DNA from: Chaetoderma sp. LZ-2023a
Lineage: Eukaryota; Mollusca; Caudofoveata; Chaetodermatida; Chaetodermatidae
Reading direction: 5' to 3'
Length of the DNA stretch: 64,000 nt
Assembly (NCBI GenBank): GCA_034401795.1
Contig: CM067365.1
Location: 9,271,940 to 9,335,939 of the forward strand
Shown: positions 33,571 to 44,639 of the stretch, piece by piece
Layout: each line of letters starts with the position of its first letter
How positions within the stretch are numbered: position 1 is the first letter of the stretch
Program-made: the position numbers and the translations under genes
The notes under the pieces: generated by a model
The model's input: the letters and a program-made list of their open reading frames with translations, nothing else
Database searches by the model: none
What the model was told of the DNA's origin: nothing

Positions 33571-34200
33571 TCAAAAAGCTGTACCATCCTCATCTCTCAC
33601 TGGTCTCAAATAGAACTGTTGAAATGTCCGTTCATTCGACCATCCAGCGGCTGATAGAATCTCTCCAGTCGGAGCTTCATGTTGTGCCGCGGCAGACGTA
33701 GATGCAGCTCTACAGCTGTGTGCCTTAAAAAACGGACGTATCAAGCACACTAAGACGCATGCTGTTCTTGATCCATCTCCCAATGGTATCAGAACTAACT
33801 GCTTTATGTGGCTTAACTGTAGCAATAAATAATCTTGAACCAATCCTAATATCCTTCGTTCTATGAATATATTCCTTGAGTGCTGTGTAAAAGCACAAAC
33901 GCAAATCCTTTGGATATTTCGGAATCGTCATAACCAATTCAGAGCAACCAGGTCTCGCCTGTTTAAATTCAGGTCATACGCGAAAAACAAATTTATCTTG
34001 AAAAGTTTGCATATAGTCTGAATCTAACAAATGAAGAGATTGGCAATGCTGTGCAGTAACCAAACTAAGTAACATAACAACCCTAAGGGTCAAGTCATAC
34101 AAACTAGTGATTGCACCAATTGTTGTCTAAAATGATTAAAAACAATATTTACACTCCACACACTCGAATATCTAGGGAGTGACGGTCTAACATCGTCGTG
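33571..34200 (-). mobile_element. Tyrosine recombinase region of the DIRS-like element (fossil)
   Basis: Segments typical of the recombinase of DIRS-type elements: RPSLPRYSSVWSVNIVFN, then LTLRVVMLLSLVTAQHCQSL, ATVKPHKAVSSDTIGRWI, the H-x-x-R box AHSCRAASTSA, and a C-terminal segment AAGWSNERTFQQFYLRP with the nucleophile-type Tyr. In the family this enzyme integrates a circular DNA copy without an integrase. The region is broken. Confidence 0.75.
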
Positions 34201-34205
34201 GTCGT

Positions 34206-34705
34206 NNNNNNNNNNNNNNNNNNNNNNNNNNNNNNNNNNNNNNNNNNNNNNNNNNNNNNNNNNNNNNNNNNNNNNNNNNNNNNNNNNNNNNNNNNNNNNN
34301 NNNNNNNNNNNNNNNNNNNNNNNNNNNNNNNNNNNNNNNNNNNNNNNNNNNNNNNNNNNNNNNNNNNNNNNNNNNNNNNNNNNNNNNNNNNNNNNNNNNN
34401 NNNNNNNNNNNNNNNNNNNNNNNNNNNNNNNNNNNNNNNNNNNNNNNNNNNNNNNNNNNNNNNNNNNNNNNNNNNNNNNNNNNNNNNNNNNNNNNNNNNN
34501 NNNNNNNNNNNNNNNNNNNNNNNNNNNNNNNNNNNNNNNNNNNNNNNNNNNNNNNNNNNNNNNNNNNNNNNNNNNNNNNNNNNNNNNNNNNNNNNNNNNN
34601 NNNNNNNNNNNNNNNNNNNNNNNNNNNNNNNNNNNNNNNNNNNNNNNNNNNNNNNNNNNNNNNNNNNNNNNNNNNNNNNNNNNNNNNNNNNNNNNNNNNN
34701 NNNNN
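34206..34705. other. Assembly gap (500 N)
   Basis: Exactly 500 unknown bases, which may be a placeholder length. Open frames across it are artefacts. Confidence 1.
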
Positions 34706-34929
34706 CGCATGACACGTGTGTTTTACCCGCAACAAAGATTGAATCATGTACGTGATTGTCATGTCCTACCTGTTCATTTACTTCTGATGGTAGCCTCTCC
34801 CTCTCGCCTGCCACCTCCTTGTTCCTGAAGCTCCTCGCGAGCCCCTGAAGCGGCCTCCTAAAAATTTCCACAATTCAACAGACAAAAATATTCATCCGAC
34901 TTTTCTTTGAACTTATCATCCGATAACTT

Positions 34930-35379
34930 TTAATATGACAGTTTATTTACAACTCTGGCAATATCGGCATCAATCTCATTTCCCTGCTTTTCTGTGACCT
35001 CATAATAGGCCTCTAGTTCCGATAAATCCAATTCGCCCGTCATCTCGGCTATTTCCGTCGAACGCTCGGGGACTTCCGCCGATAGATATTCTGAGTCATG
35101 CACCGGGAATTCATACTCGGCCAAACTTTCTGACATAATTATGTCCATAAACCTATCCATTTTAGCATTCAAATTCTTCAATGCTGTCTTTACATCATTG
35201 AACTCATCTCTTCCGACCCACTGAGCCTCATTAGAGGCATCATCAGTGGTTTTTATTGGCATCTCCCGAGCCCGAGGAACCAAATTATCGGCCACAACCT
35301 CAGGCTCAGTGAACTCCTCTTCAATCCCATCTAAAATATTCCTTAAATTATCAGGCTGACCAATGCCCTCAGATGTCAT
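34930..35379 (-). mobile_element. Acidic upstream frame of the DIRS-like element
   Basis: 149 codons, Glu/Asp-rich, with MTSEGIGQPDNLRNILDGIE at the N-terminus and a central LKNLNAKMDRFMDIIM heptad-like stretch. It lies between the right terminus and the recombinase on the same strand, where DIRS elements carry their gag-like protein. No domain match is claimed. Confidence 0.5.
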
Positions 35380-35662
35380 TGTTCTTCGCTAACTTACAAA
35401 CGAGAGCAGAGTGCAACGATATAGGCCGATTCGCCTATCAACAATAAACATTTTCAGGCGCAACTATCACAGAAAGTCACTCAATGACTAAATAACGCAA
35501 CAACAAATTTTAACCAATACAACAAATTAGCTAAATAAACCTCAAAACTTAACGTAACAAAACTTTGACCAACTTTAGAAAATTGCTATGCTTGAACTGA
35601 CTTGAATTGTGCATGCTCTTCTCATGGACCCCGATTGCATCATCCAGACTCGGGGACAGAAT

Positions 35663-38600
35663 ATAAACTATATCTGCCTCAGGCCGGCCACATATTATTT
35701 TTTTGCGAGAGGAAAGTGCCTCGTGCGGGCCTCCATCACAGGAAAATGCCTACAACGCTGAAGCAGAGGAGGAGATGCGGTAAAAAAGAGCCGCTCTCCT
35801 ATTTGAACAATGATAAAAATGAGAAAAATGAATCAACCTAGTGTAATTATTTGTTGCTGGGATGCACGCTGTTTTACGTGACGATGGGGGTGGATGATTT
35901 CCGAAGAATTCAACATCTTCATCTTATGTGAGTTAAAGATATTGCATTAGTCGGTGCCACATTATTTATGTGGGCCTCCCTGGTGGGCTTAGACTAACAT
36001 TTATGTATTTGGTCCAGACACATAGTTTTTAGGCCGCAAGTGGCTTAGTGCTTACTTGACTTTAACGAGAAAGCCTTCCTGGCGAGGATGCTTGACACCC
36101 ATCTCGGGTACCGCCATGGAGCATCTTACCTCAGACCGATAGTGTGCAAACATGTTGCCTGGTGGTAGTTTCAGATCCGTAAAGCAATCCTTCCACATAC
36201 CGCAGTGCAACCACAAATAACAATACAAGGACAAGTCACATTACAAAAGCGTTTAGAAAGTGTTTTATCTATTTACGGTGGGGAGGAAGAAACAGATATC
36301 AAACTATGGTGACCTTCCCGAGAGGGCGTGGTGGGCTTGAAGGTCGCACCCAGTCACCGTTAGACTTAGATGGCGATCTGTGTCTTCAAGTATCCGTCAC
36401 CTAGTATTTCGAGTGCAGACCATGTGAGATCTGCACCCTGGGGCTAACGTTTAGCTGCATTCGGTTTAAAGAAAGTTGCCCAAAGAATACACTGCTGGGT
36501 CAAGATATAATAATCATATTTTTGCAGTGATTCCTACATTGGCAAATGGCTTAACTAATGCGTATCCGAAGATACAGAGAGAAGTGCGGGGTCATCAACA
36601 CTTTGATTCTGACTGCCAAGAAACCCCAACAGTTTCTTAAGTCATCCCTAACCAATGTGTCGGAGGGAATCCAGACAATTATTAGGTCATGTGGCTGGAG
36701 AAACGCAAGGAGAGACAGCGACTCATATATTGATTTAGGAGGCATTAGTGTAATGGCCAATTATTAAGAAAATCGCCGGTGGGTGTGATGCAATGGAGCC
36801 GCTGCACTCAGAAAAGAGGCTTTACAGAAACAAGTCTCCTTGTGAGTAGTTCTCCCTAATTACTATTTAAACTATCCTATCGGGCTATCATAGTTAGGTT
36901 TATCGGCCGCATGTCATGTTCGCTAGTGAGAGCATGAATAGCGACCTTAGTGAAAAATTGTTGCTGTAGGGAAAAAACAATATGATGCTTTTGTTGTATA
37001 TTGTAACCTAAGGGAAATGCGGTCCAAGTATTTTTTATGAGTTTTTATCCTAATGACTAAATATAGGCAATGTCTTGGATGGAAGGTCACACACCGACCT
37101 TGCGGTGCATGTCAGTTATTAGCACCTGTTTTAAACAAGAGTAATTATATACAGTTTAAAAGACAATATCGGAGAGCGTATCCAACCTTGCGGTACCTAT
37201 TAGACATCAACAACGTTAGAAATGTGAATATTTATATACAGAAAAATAACAACGGAGGTCGCATCCGACCTTCGCGTGCCTATTAGTCATCGGTACACTA
37301 AAAATGGCACAATAAGAAAAATAGATATAATTAGAATATTAATTTATGCGCTGCACTTTTTAGTCATCAGTGCAGAGTTCAATAAAGGTCACATGTATTT
37401 GATACGTCACAAGACTGCGACACAAGCTGGCACGCTGCTGTAGTTGCTGCTTGGTGATCAACCGCAGGCTTTTAACTGATGCAGCTCATACTCATGAACA
37501 GTGAAGAATAAAGTTATTTCTGATGGCTGACAAGTATCCGCACACACTATACAAAGTTTAATCTACCGCAATATTGATATGTCTGTATTTGGTGTGAATG
37601 TGACGGATGCCTTCCTTTTTATGAAGGCTGCGGTGGTAGATATATAATGCAAGATTTCTGATTATCGGCACAAGATGATCCACATCGCTTAGCTCTTGCG
37701 ACGCCTAAAACAATGTTCTCATCTGGACTGCGGTCAAAACATTAAACTGAAATGCTGGATGCGTTTATTGTTCGTCACCACTATTTCGACGTGGCAAGGC
37801 AGATCTGACGAGATATCAAGGCAAGCCACTGTTCTACATACTAATTTCGGTTGGTATTGCGGCCAAAGGGCCACACCGCAGAGAAGGTCCCTCTGGTATT
37901 GGTGGTATGGGTTAGCCTTCTTTTAAATTGAATTTTTGCCCCTGTTGATCTTCCAGGAGCGTCTGAAAACCTACTTGTGGTGCGGAGCGCAGATGTCCTA
38001 ATGGGAACGGGATTGAAATAACCTGCGGTGGTGTAGATCAGGCAGAATCGCGCTACTCCACGCATTGAGCAGATTCTGTGTTTCCACTCGGTCCGAACCC
38101 GCCTCCAGTCTGATTATTTTAGATTTTCAGAGCTCCTTGTATACAAAACGGTGACGTAGCGCCAGCGAGACTCAGCCAATCAGCGCGCGCGTTGTATGCG
38201 AGGTACGGTTGCCGACCATGTGATTAATGGCCTTCGCCCTACCAAGTACACGCCCTATCAGCTATCGATGGCTCGGTTTAGTTGGAGCTAAAACTAGTAC
38301 GGTTTTATTCTATGATATCTCCGCCGGTTCTGAACCGATTTTAATTTTGTTTGAAGTGTTAAATTCCCCATTCAATTCTGGTATTGAGGCATACCAAGAA
38401 AAGTGAGGATAGCCATGTATTAAGGAACTACCGTAATAAGGCAAAGTATGTATATAAGCTGGCAGCCTCCACACGCTGACGCGCGTATCCTGGCTACCTC
38501 TCACGGCCGCGCATGCGCATCGTGCAATCTCACTGATTATTATTTTTTACCCTCAATTGTGGCTATACGCGCGGTCCCTAGGCTACCCAGGGGTGAGTTT

Positions 38601-38677
38601 GGGGAGTCCCAGACCGGGCCGTTCTGTACCCAGATAGACTGGGCCGGTTCGAACCCGACAGGGAGATCCGCACTACA
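35663..38677 (-). mobile_element. Antisense Gypsy LTR copy E (degenerate)
   Basis: Minus-strand LTR. It starts TGTAGTGCGGATC at 38677 and keeps the ATTGGCTGAG box near 38176, CTACGTCACC near 38155, and repeated GGTACCGATGACTAATAGG-type segments (37050-37290) as in copies B and C. The GGGCAACTTTCTTTAAACC stretch (36470) and the GAGGCACTTTCCTCTCGC-type segment at 35700-35720 follow. It reaches the DIRS-like terminus at 35662. It is much more diverged than A, B and C. Confidence 0.75.
37050..37290 (-). repeat. Tandem segments within LTR E
   Basis: Three related units, ending near 37125, 37205 and 37290, each carrying a CCNACCTTGCGGT-type stretch followed by CTATTAGNCAT. Their complement matches the GGTGACTAAAAGGAACC region of LTR B at about 58045. 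Confidence 0.6.
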
Positions 38678-38783
38678 CCACAGAGACATGGACCTATTTT
38701 CTGCAATCATCTTTCGAAGGCCAATATAATGATCGTTATGGAGAATTTTGACGGTTAATAATCAGGGCAAATCAAGCAGAATA

Positions 38784-40444
38784 TACACCTGTGCAAAAGT
38801 TAAGCACCAGCAAAAACAATAGAACGTAGAAACATGATGGTACAACTAGGCTGCCATACTTTTTGTCCCCGCGTTAGCTGACATAATTCCAAGTACGAAA
38901 TGCACATGCATGCATGACTTCACGCCGGTTGATGTCCGTGCGTGGCGGGAAACAGCACACGTGTTCAGTTATGTAAAAGTCCAGTTTGAGGTGTAGAACA
39001 TTACATACAGATTTAGGCGACAAGATTAGGAATTTTGTGTTCATGACCGTGGTTTATTTGTACAGAGAGAATTAGCTCTTGATTGTGAACCGCTATGGCA
39101 AGACGAAGGTTAAGTGATCGTGTGAAATGGCAAATCATAGGCATGCATACCACTGGTATGTCATGCAGAGAGATTGGCAGACAGCTGAACATTAACCATA
39201 CTGTAATCAGTCGTTTGATTGCAAAACATGGGCAAACTAACGAGGTGAAGGACAGGCCTAGATCTGGAAGACCGAAGAAGACTACTGCCCGTGATGATCG
39301 AGCCCTAGTACGCCTTGTTAGGAGATCTCCATTCACCAACAGCAGAGTGCTCAGCCAGCAATGGGAAACGCGCAATAGAGTGTCAATGTCTACCGTCAAA
39401 AGGAGACTGTATGCTGCTGGCATGAAAGCTAGGAGACCTGTCAGACGTCCTCTCCTCACTGCACACCACAAAGAGGAGCGTCTGAGGTGGTGCAACGAAA
39501 GAAGACACTGGAACATGAGATCCTGGAGACGGGTACACTGGTCCGATGAAAGTCGGTTCCTGCTTCATGCCACAGATGGTCGAACTCGTGTATGGAGGTC
39601 CAGACGCACGGCGTACGACCAACGTAACATCATGGAAGAAGTTCCATTTGGTGGAGGTTCCGTTATGATATGGGGGTGCATCTCATTTGATTGTAAGCTG
39701 GATCTGTTGACTGTACCTGGAACACTAAATGGACAAAGATATCAAGATTCCATACTGGATAGAGTTGTGGTCCCTCATTTTGTAAATCATGCACCTGGAA
39801 CCCACCCTATATTCATGGATGACAACGCCCGACCACATCGTGCTAGAGCTGTGCATGAATAACTCCGCCAGAATGCCATCGAACCCCTACCATGGCCAGC
39901 AAGGAGCCCTGACATGAACCCTATTGAGCATATCTGGGACATTCTGGGAAACATGGTGAGAAGGAGGGATCGTCCTGTGCAGAACCTACAGGAATTAACA
40001 GACGCACTCCATCTTGAATGGCAACGAATACCACAATGGCGTATCAGTCGGTTGGTGACCACCATGAGACGTCGTGTCCAGGCCGTCATCCAGGCACAAG
40101 GTGGATATACCCGGTATTAATAATGACAGTCTCAAACTCGTGCACAGATGTTAAACTTCGTTTTCAGACACCATTAATGACAATCTAGCCCCGTGTGTCA
40201 ACTGTAGGGCAATAGTTGTCAGTTGTGTCAACGTAACCATATTCAGGCCTCGTTTTCAAGTTCAAACAAAAACATACAGTGTTTCCCCACCATCATAATC
40301 AGCATTCCTCTAGTTGCATTATTACCTCTTGCACTAAGATGGATGGGTACATAAATGTTTATGCTATTGCTTTCTTCATAGCACATGAATATACCCTCGC
40401 ATGTGCGTAAAAATAGGGTGGTGCTTAACTTTTGCACAGGTGTA
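38784..40444 (+). mobile_element. Tc1-type DNA transposon with intact TIRs
   Basis: Ends TACACCTGTGCAAAAGTTAA (38784) and its inverse TTAACTTTTGCACAGGTGTA (to 40444). The arms match over ~26 bp and the element is flanked by TA on both sides (38782-38783 and 40445-40446). Length 1661 bp. It contains a Tc1/mariner transposase gene with one premature stop. Intact TIRs and target site suggest a fairly recent insertion. Confidence 0.93.
39095..40120 (+). pseudogene. Tc1-type transposase, one premature stop
   Basis: One frame of 341 residues runs from ATG 39095 to TAA 40118-40120, interrupted only by TAA at 39860-39862 (codon 256). Domains: two HTH units (about 5-50, CREIGRQLNINHTVISRLI, and 78-110), a GRPKK AT-hook-like linker at 59-62, and a DDE core with Asp151 (HWSDESRF), Asp243 (FMDDNARPH) and Glu278 (SPDMNPIEHIWD). 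The spacing between the last two is 34 residues, the D34E of the Tc1 group. The stop falls between them, so the product as read lacks the catalytic Glu. No other break is seen. Length is normal for the family. Confidence 0.93.
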
Positions 40445-40446
40445 TA

Positions 40447-40922
40447 CATACCTTTTCTGAAAATGAAAGAAAGAGGGATTTTCATCAGGTGTGTTGATGT
40501 ATTCTTCTATCTGCTTTCATGGCTATCAGCTCTTTCCTCAATGAAGCAATGGTCAACAAAATGGAATGAACGTATTCGTGAAGGCTCAGTCGGTGTAAAA
40601 TTTTCTCTAGACAATTTAATGCACCGTAATCCTAGTAATTTAGCATTTTGAGCGGAAATTTGTGAAAAGAACCATTCTGGAGTGTTTTAGCAGATGCATA
40701 GCCACTATTACAACCAAGATTCGTGCACTTATTAACCATGATTAATGTTTGAAAAGCACCACACGAATAGAGATTACAGCATTGCAATACTAAGAATCAC
40801 CCTCTAGAATATCCGCCTGTATTTGGTGAGCACTTTACATGCGTGGGTTCCAATCTGCGTTCGTCCCTTATCGACTAACCATCATTCTCCTTTGAGCCCA
40901 TGGCCCCAGAATCAATATATCG
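40447..40922. other. Gene-free stretch
   Basis: No recognised domain or repeat. Confidence 0.45.
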
Positions 40923-41030
40923 GCAGGCGGGCGGGCGGGCGGGCGGGCGGGCGGGCGGGCGGACGGACGGACGGACGGACGGACGGACGGACGGACGGAC
41001 GGACGGACGGACAGACAGACAGACGGACGG
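40923..41030. repeat. (GCGG)n then (GGAC)n tract
   Basis: GGCG/GCGG repeats to about 40960, then GGAC with CAGA interruptions to 41030. Confidence 0.95.
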
Positions 41031-41156
41031 ACAGCCTTTCCTGTATGGGTAGTCTTGAATCTGAGCCACTGAAATTTCAAGAAGGAAAAAGGTTGACCTG
41101 GAAATACATCTTACACGTACGTGCATTTTGCTCCTTATTTCATCATCTTAATGAAC

Positions 41157-41515
41157 GGACCGTTCCAGTTTTAGCTATGACCCGCCCATCTTTAGCTAAG
41201 CTCCGCCCACACCTCACCGTGTTGGGATCGATCTATCCCTGAACTGCTTAACTATCAATTTCCAGAAAACTATACACGTAAGCTGTTAAATATTTTGAAA
41301 CTAATTTGACTTGTTACTGTTGCTGCCATAGCGCCTAGTCAAATCAATTTCAAAATATTCAACAACGTCTTTATTAAATAGCAAAAACATACAACAAAAA
41401 CGCTTAGCCCGTCACCAATTATGCGCTCTTGACGAACCTATCTACGTCATTCATGACGTCCATAATTATGACGTAATCCCATACATCAGGTTGACTATGA
41501 CGTCATATGACACGA
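41157..41515 (+). mobile_element. Palindrome-core MITE, copy 7
   Basis: Begins GGACCGTTCCAGTTTTAGC. Core at 41283-41364, then TCTTTATTAAATAGC and a CRE-rich side with CATTCATGACGTCC, TTATGACGTAATC and CTATGACGTCATATGA. Almost complete. Confidence 0.8.
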
Positions 41516-41916
41516 ATTAAAAAATAATGCGCTAGCATGACCGCGACACATTTACTTTGAATAAACACCTTCCTCAAGTTTTCTGTCGAAGTACCTATTA
41601 CAATACACAGGTGCTAACAACAACCTTTTTCCCACAGAACCAAGCATGCTAAATAGAGCGATAAAACATGAACATGTCACGCTCCTTTTGACAATATGAT
41701 GAAAATGTTATTTCCTCGCAATAAATTATAAAAAAGTTGTTTGTAAATCTACAATATTCTATTTTATGAAATGGACACACGCGTCCACGCCATGTTCTTA
41801 AGCTTTATAGGAGTCTAATGGAATATCAAATCAATAAATCTCTCCGAGAGTTGTTTTTTTTGTATTTCTTTAGCCGTCATATCAGCTAAAAAAACCGGCT
41901 TCAGCAGTGGTCTTGG

Positions 41917-42054
41917 GAAATGTCCATTTGCAGACCAAATGAAGACTATTTTTGAAAATGTACCACTGGAATAACTGGCTCGGTAACCGAGCCAGTCATT
42001 CTAGTGGTAAATTTTCAAAAATGGTCTTCTCTTGATCTGCAAATAGACATTTTC
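41917..42054. mobile_element. GAGCCAGTCATT-type palindromic element, copy 1
   Basis: A ~138-bp near-perfect palindrome: AAATGTCCATTTGCAGACCA on the left is answered by the inverse to 42054. The centre reads CTGGCTCGGTAACCGAGCCAG. Related to 46955-47052. Confidence 0.8.
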
Positions 42055-42369
42055 TCATTGAAAATTTCTTGAATGAATTCGAGGGGTAAAGGGCTAACTG
42101 AATCATTGAAAGATAATCATCAAATGAATACAGTACAGCTAATAGATAAGTTAATATGCTTAAAATACGAAAACAGAAATATGTTAGTTTTTAAGAAAGG
42201 TTTGTTCTGGTGAGTATTTTGAACATAAGTTGATAGGAAGACATTGTTGCCGTAAGGCTGGAATTTCCCTAAATCAACGCGCAGAGCACAACTGCTGGCT
42301 GGTAAAGCTGTCAACATGCAGCTGACCAGCATTGAGTTACTATTGCACTAAAATACACAGATACACTGA

Positions 42370-42500
42370 TTTTTTCATCAGATTTGTCTGACAGACTAAT
42401 CTAGCAGATTAAAATGATCGTCTAAATGCTCTTCAAATTCGCTCTATGACGTCAGATCATTTCATCAGATCTGTCTGACAGATTAATTTAATCGTGAAAA
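42370..42500. repeat. Duplicated CATCAGATCTGTCTGACAGA motif
   Basis: Two copies (about 42376 and 42463) of a CAGAT(C/T)TGTCTGACAGA(C/T)TAAT stretch, itself partly palindromic, with GACGTCA between them. Confidence 0.6.
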
Positions 42501-42727
42501 GCGTCTTTAGGCAGCAATGCCTTCCAATCCAATTATGTTCAAAATATTCATCATCTGGTCCGCGTTATTTTGTTTTGGAAACAATTAAGTTATGTCTGAG
42601 GTATACTGTACTATCGGGACAATAACGTAATCATTGTAATACGACGTGGCTTGAGGGGCTGAAACGGGCCGCTTGATTGATAGCGTTGTCCTAAGTATTA
42701 AAACGTCCAGCCTCTGGAGACTAAGGC

Positions 42728-42915
42728 CCTGTTCTCACTAGAAACTTAATCAGGAATAACGACATACTGAAGTATGGCGTTATTCCGGATTAATTCTCTA
42801 GTGAGAACACGACCTAAGGTCCTGTTCTCACTAGGGACTTAACCCGGAATAACGCCATACATCAGTATAGTGTTATTCACGGTTAAGTCTCTAGTCTTCT
42901 TCTTCTTAGTGATAA
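42728..42915. mobile_element. GTGTTCTCACTAG-type palindromic elements, two adjacent copies
   Basis: Two palindromes of ~85-100 bp. The first spans 42728-42813, with arms CTGTTCTCACTAGAAACTTAA and TTAATTCTCTAGTGAGAACA. The second spans 42816-42915 and has a CTT-rich interruption near 42899. A half copy plus an inverted junction occurs at 44316-44405. Confidence 0.75.
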
Positions 42916-42919
42916 CACG

Positions 42920-43780
42920 GCTTAAAGGCCGATTTCCACGTACCCATGTTGCGTATGCGTAACACGTAAGCGTCATGCGTGTACGCTATGCGTATACGTA
43001 TTGCAATTTCCCATGTACACGTATACGATGCGTATAAGGTTTGCGCATAATGTTGATTTTTGTAAGAAATCTTTAAAATCAGCTGAAAATTTGGACATTT
43101 CCCCGCCCCCCCCATGTGACGTCATATGTCGGATTTTCTTCTCAGTATGCTGCGCGAACGCGTGAAAAAATCGCTCCCAAATCAATTTCTCTGTGGACAC
43201 GCGCACACGCACACCAGTACTATCACGCGTGACGGACTCATAGTGTATGCCCATATGTAATTTCGTGCGATTTTTTGTGTGTTAAAAGTGAACTTTCACT
43301 TGGTTTTGTGTCTCAAGGTTCTGAATCCTTAAAAAATATGATGGCAATTTTTTGCTACCCTGGATAACCTTTTACCATGACAATTTGTCCGTCTTTCATC
43401 CATCTGTATGTCTCGCTGCCAACAATATTAGCTAGTGCCTACATTTCTGGATGGATTGCAAGCAAATTTGGCAGATATATTCCAGTTGTCAATATATGTA
43501 GCACTTGCAAAAACTAAGATGATAAACAGTCACAAACCAGAGTTATCGCCCGCAATAAATTTTAAATGTATTAAAATCTATGGGCAAATACACTTTTGCC
43601 AACTTTTGCTATTAGACAGCGAATTAGTATTAAAATTTAGGAAAGTCTTGCCATTCACAGTAGATGCCAACATGGCGAGGTTCTATTGGATATATTACAG
43701 TATTAAAGATTTACGGGTCATTGAGTTGATATCTCAATCAGCATCCTCAACGTCTCACTACAGATGAGTGCAATTGTTGA
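42920..43780. other. Gene-free stretch
   Basis: TACGTATAC-type alternating sequence at 42940-43035 (CGTACACGC, GCGTATACG). No domain recognised, though 43435-43767 is open on the plus strand without a family match. Confidence 0.45.
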
Positions 43781-43789
43781 CCCATATTA

Positions 43790-44132
43790 GATTTGTTGTT
43801 GCAGCTATAAATCAAACAGCTACAGAAGAGAATCAGACGGAAAACATGTTACCCATACAGAGATGAAGACTATCATCAAGTCACTCTATAGAACACCTCA
43901 ATCAGAAGATGCCTACCATCATCTCTCGAGGCCAGAGCAAGTGACCATTTTTCGTCTCAGAACTGGACACAACAGACTAAACCAACACATGTACAGGCGG
44001 TTCCACCTTACGACATCGCCCGCTTGTCCTTGTGGAGAAGCAGAACAGACCACATAGCACATACTTCAATGCTGCAGTACATATCAGCTGCTGAGAGAAG
44101 AGATCTGGCTTTGTGATACCAGCGATCGAAAA
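43790..44132 (+). pseudogene. LINE C-terminal (post-RNase H) remnant
   Basis: The frame from about 43830 reads HHLSRPEQVTIFRLRTGHNR, LNQHMYRRFHLTTSPACPCG and EAEQTT, then a stop at 44055-44057. Past it the same frame gives HILQCCSTYQLLREEIW. The R-L-R-T-G-H-x-R-L plus C-x-C-G and H-I-L-Q-x-C pattern is the tail found after the RNase H domain in I/Jockey-type LINEs. An (AAG)n tract follows at 44133-44222. Only ~110 codons remain. Confidence 0.78.
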
Positions 44133-44222
44133 GAAGAAGAAGAAGAAGAAGAAGAAGAAGAAGAAGAAGAAGAAGAAGAAGAAGAAGAAGAAGAAGAAGA
44201 AGAAGAAGAAGAAGAAGAAGAA
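44133..44222. repeat. (AAG)n microsatellite
   Basis: About 30 AAG units directly after the LINE remnant. Confidence 0.97.
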
Positions 44223-44315
44223 ACAGCTACATACCTCTGTGCGTAAATTAAAAAAAAAATTGTTATTCCACCAGCTACATTTTGCTGTGCATCCACACGT
44301 TACCAAATCCATTGT

Positions 44316-44405
44316 CTCAGTATTGAGTTACGCCGGTTAAGTCTCTAGTAAGAACACGGCCTTGGGCCGTGTTCTCACTAGAGACTAAGGCCGTGTTCTC
44401 TCAGA
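44316..44405. mobile_element. GTGTTCTCACTAG-type element, partial copy
   Basis: GGTTAAGTCTCTAGTAAGAAC followed by a tight inverted junction GGCCTTGGGCC and GTGTTCTCACTAGAGAC. Related to 42728-42915. Confidence 0.65.
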
Positions 44406-44419
44406 GAACATCAGCATTA

Positions 44420-44580
44420 TTTTCTACCGGCCCATTTTTAAGTAAGCTCCGCTCACATTATACGCCTGTTAGAATCAGTTTGAAACTTAAACCTAAAGAT
44501 TTTGAAACTAATTTGATTGAAGCTGCTCCTGCCTATGGCAGCAACGGATCTCAGTCAAATTAGTCTATTAAATTGTAAAT
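44420..44580 (+). mobile_element. Palindrome-core MITE, degenerate copy 8
   Basis: TAAGTAAGCTCCGCTCACA side and a core remnant at about 44497-44573 (GATTTTGAAACTAATTTG and CAGTCAAATTAGTC). Confidence 0.6.
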
Positions 44581-44639
44581 TTACTGGAAGCGTACAATTC
44601 TGACACGAATTCAATTAAATAAATTTGATTGTGACGTCA

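Larger units (their letters stand above)
33326..35662 (-). mobile_element. DIRS-like tyrosine-recombinase element (fossil, with assembly gap)
   Basis: Inverted termini: 33408-33453 (starting CTGTCCCCGAGTCCGG) and 35618-35660 (ending CTCGGGGACAG). A third copy, in the orientation of the right end, sits just outside at 33326-33366. Extra terminal copies are usual in DIRS elements. Minus-strand segments encode a tyrosine recombinase. A 149-codon acidic frame (34930-35379) lies upstream. 34206-34705 is N. No RT is visible; it may be in the gap or lost. A Crypton-type DNA element is the alternative. The element is broken. Flanking sequence on both sides resembles LTR E, so it probably inserted there. 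Confidence 0.65.

Noticed and set aside
34090-34871. Open frames spanning the unknown bases
   Set aside because: They exist only because N contains no stop; the recombinase segments on the left are judged on their own.
38570-38690. A tRNA-like B box, GGTTCGAACCC, at about 38645
   Set aside because: The surrounding text aligns, in antisense, with the Gypsy LTR start and no cloverleaf or A box fits.
43435-43767. A 110-codon plus-strand frame
   Set aside because: No recognisable domain, atypical composition, no splice or start context; left as gene-free DNA.
44113-44340. Poly-Lys frame after the LINE remnant
   Set aside because: Translation of the (AAG)n tract.
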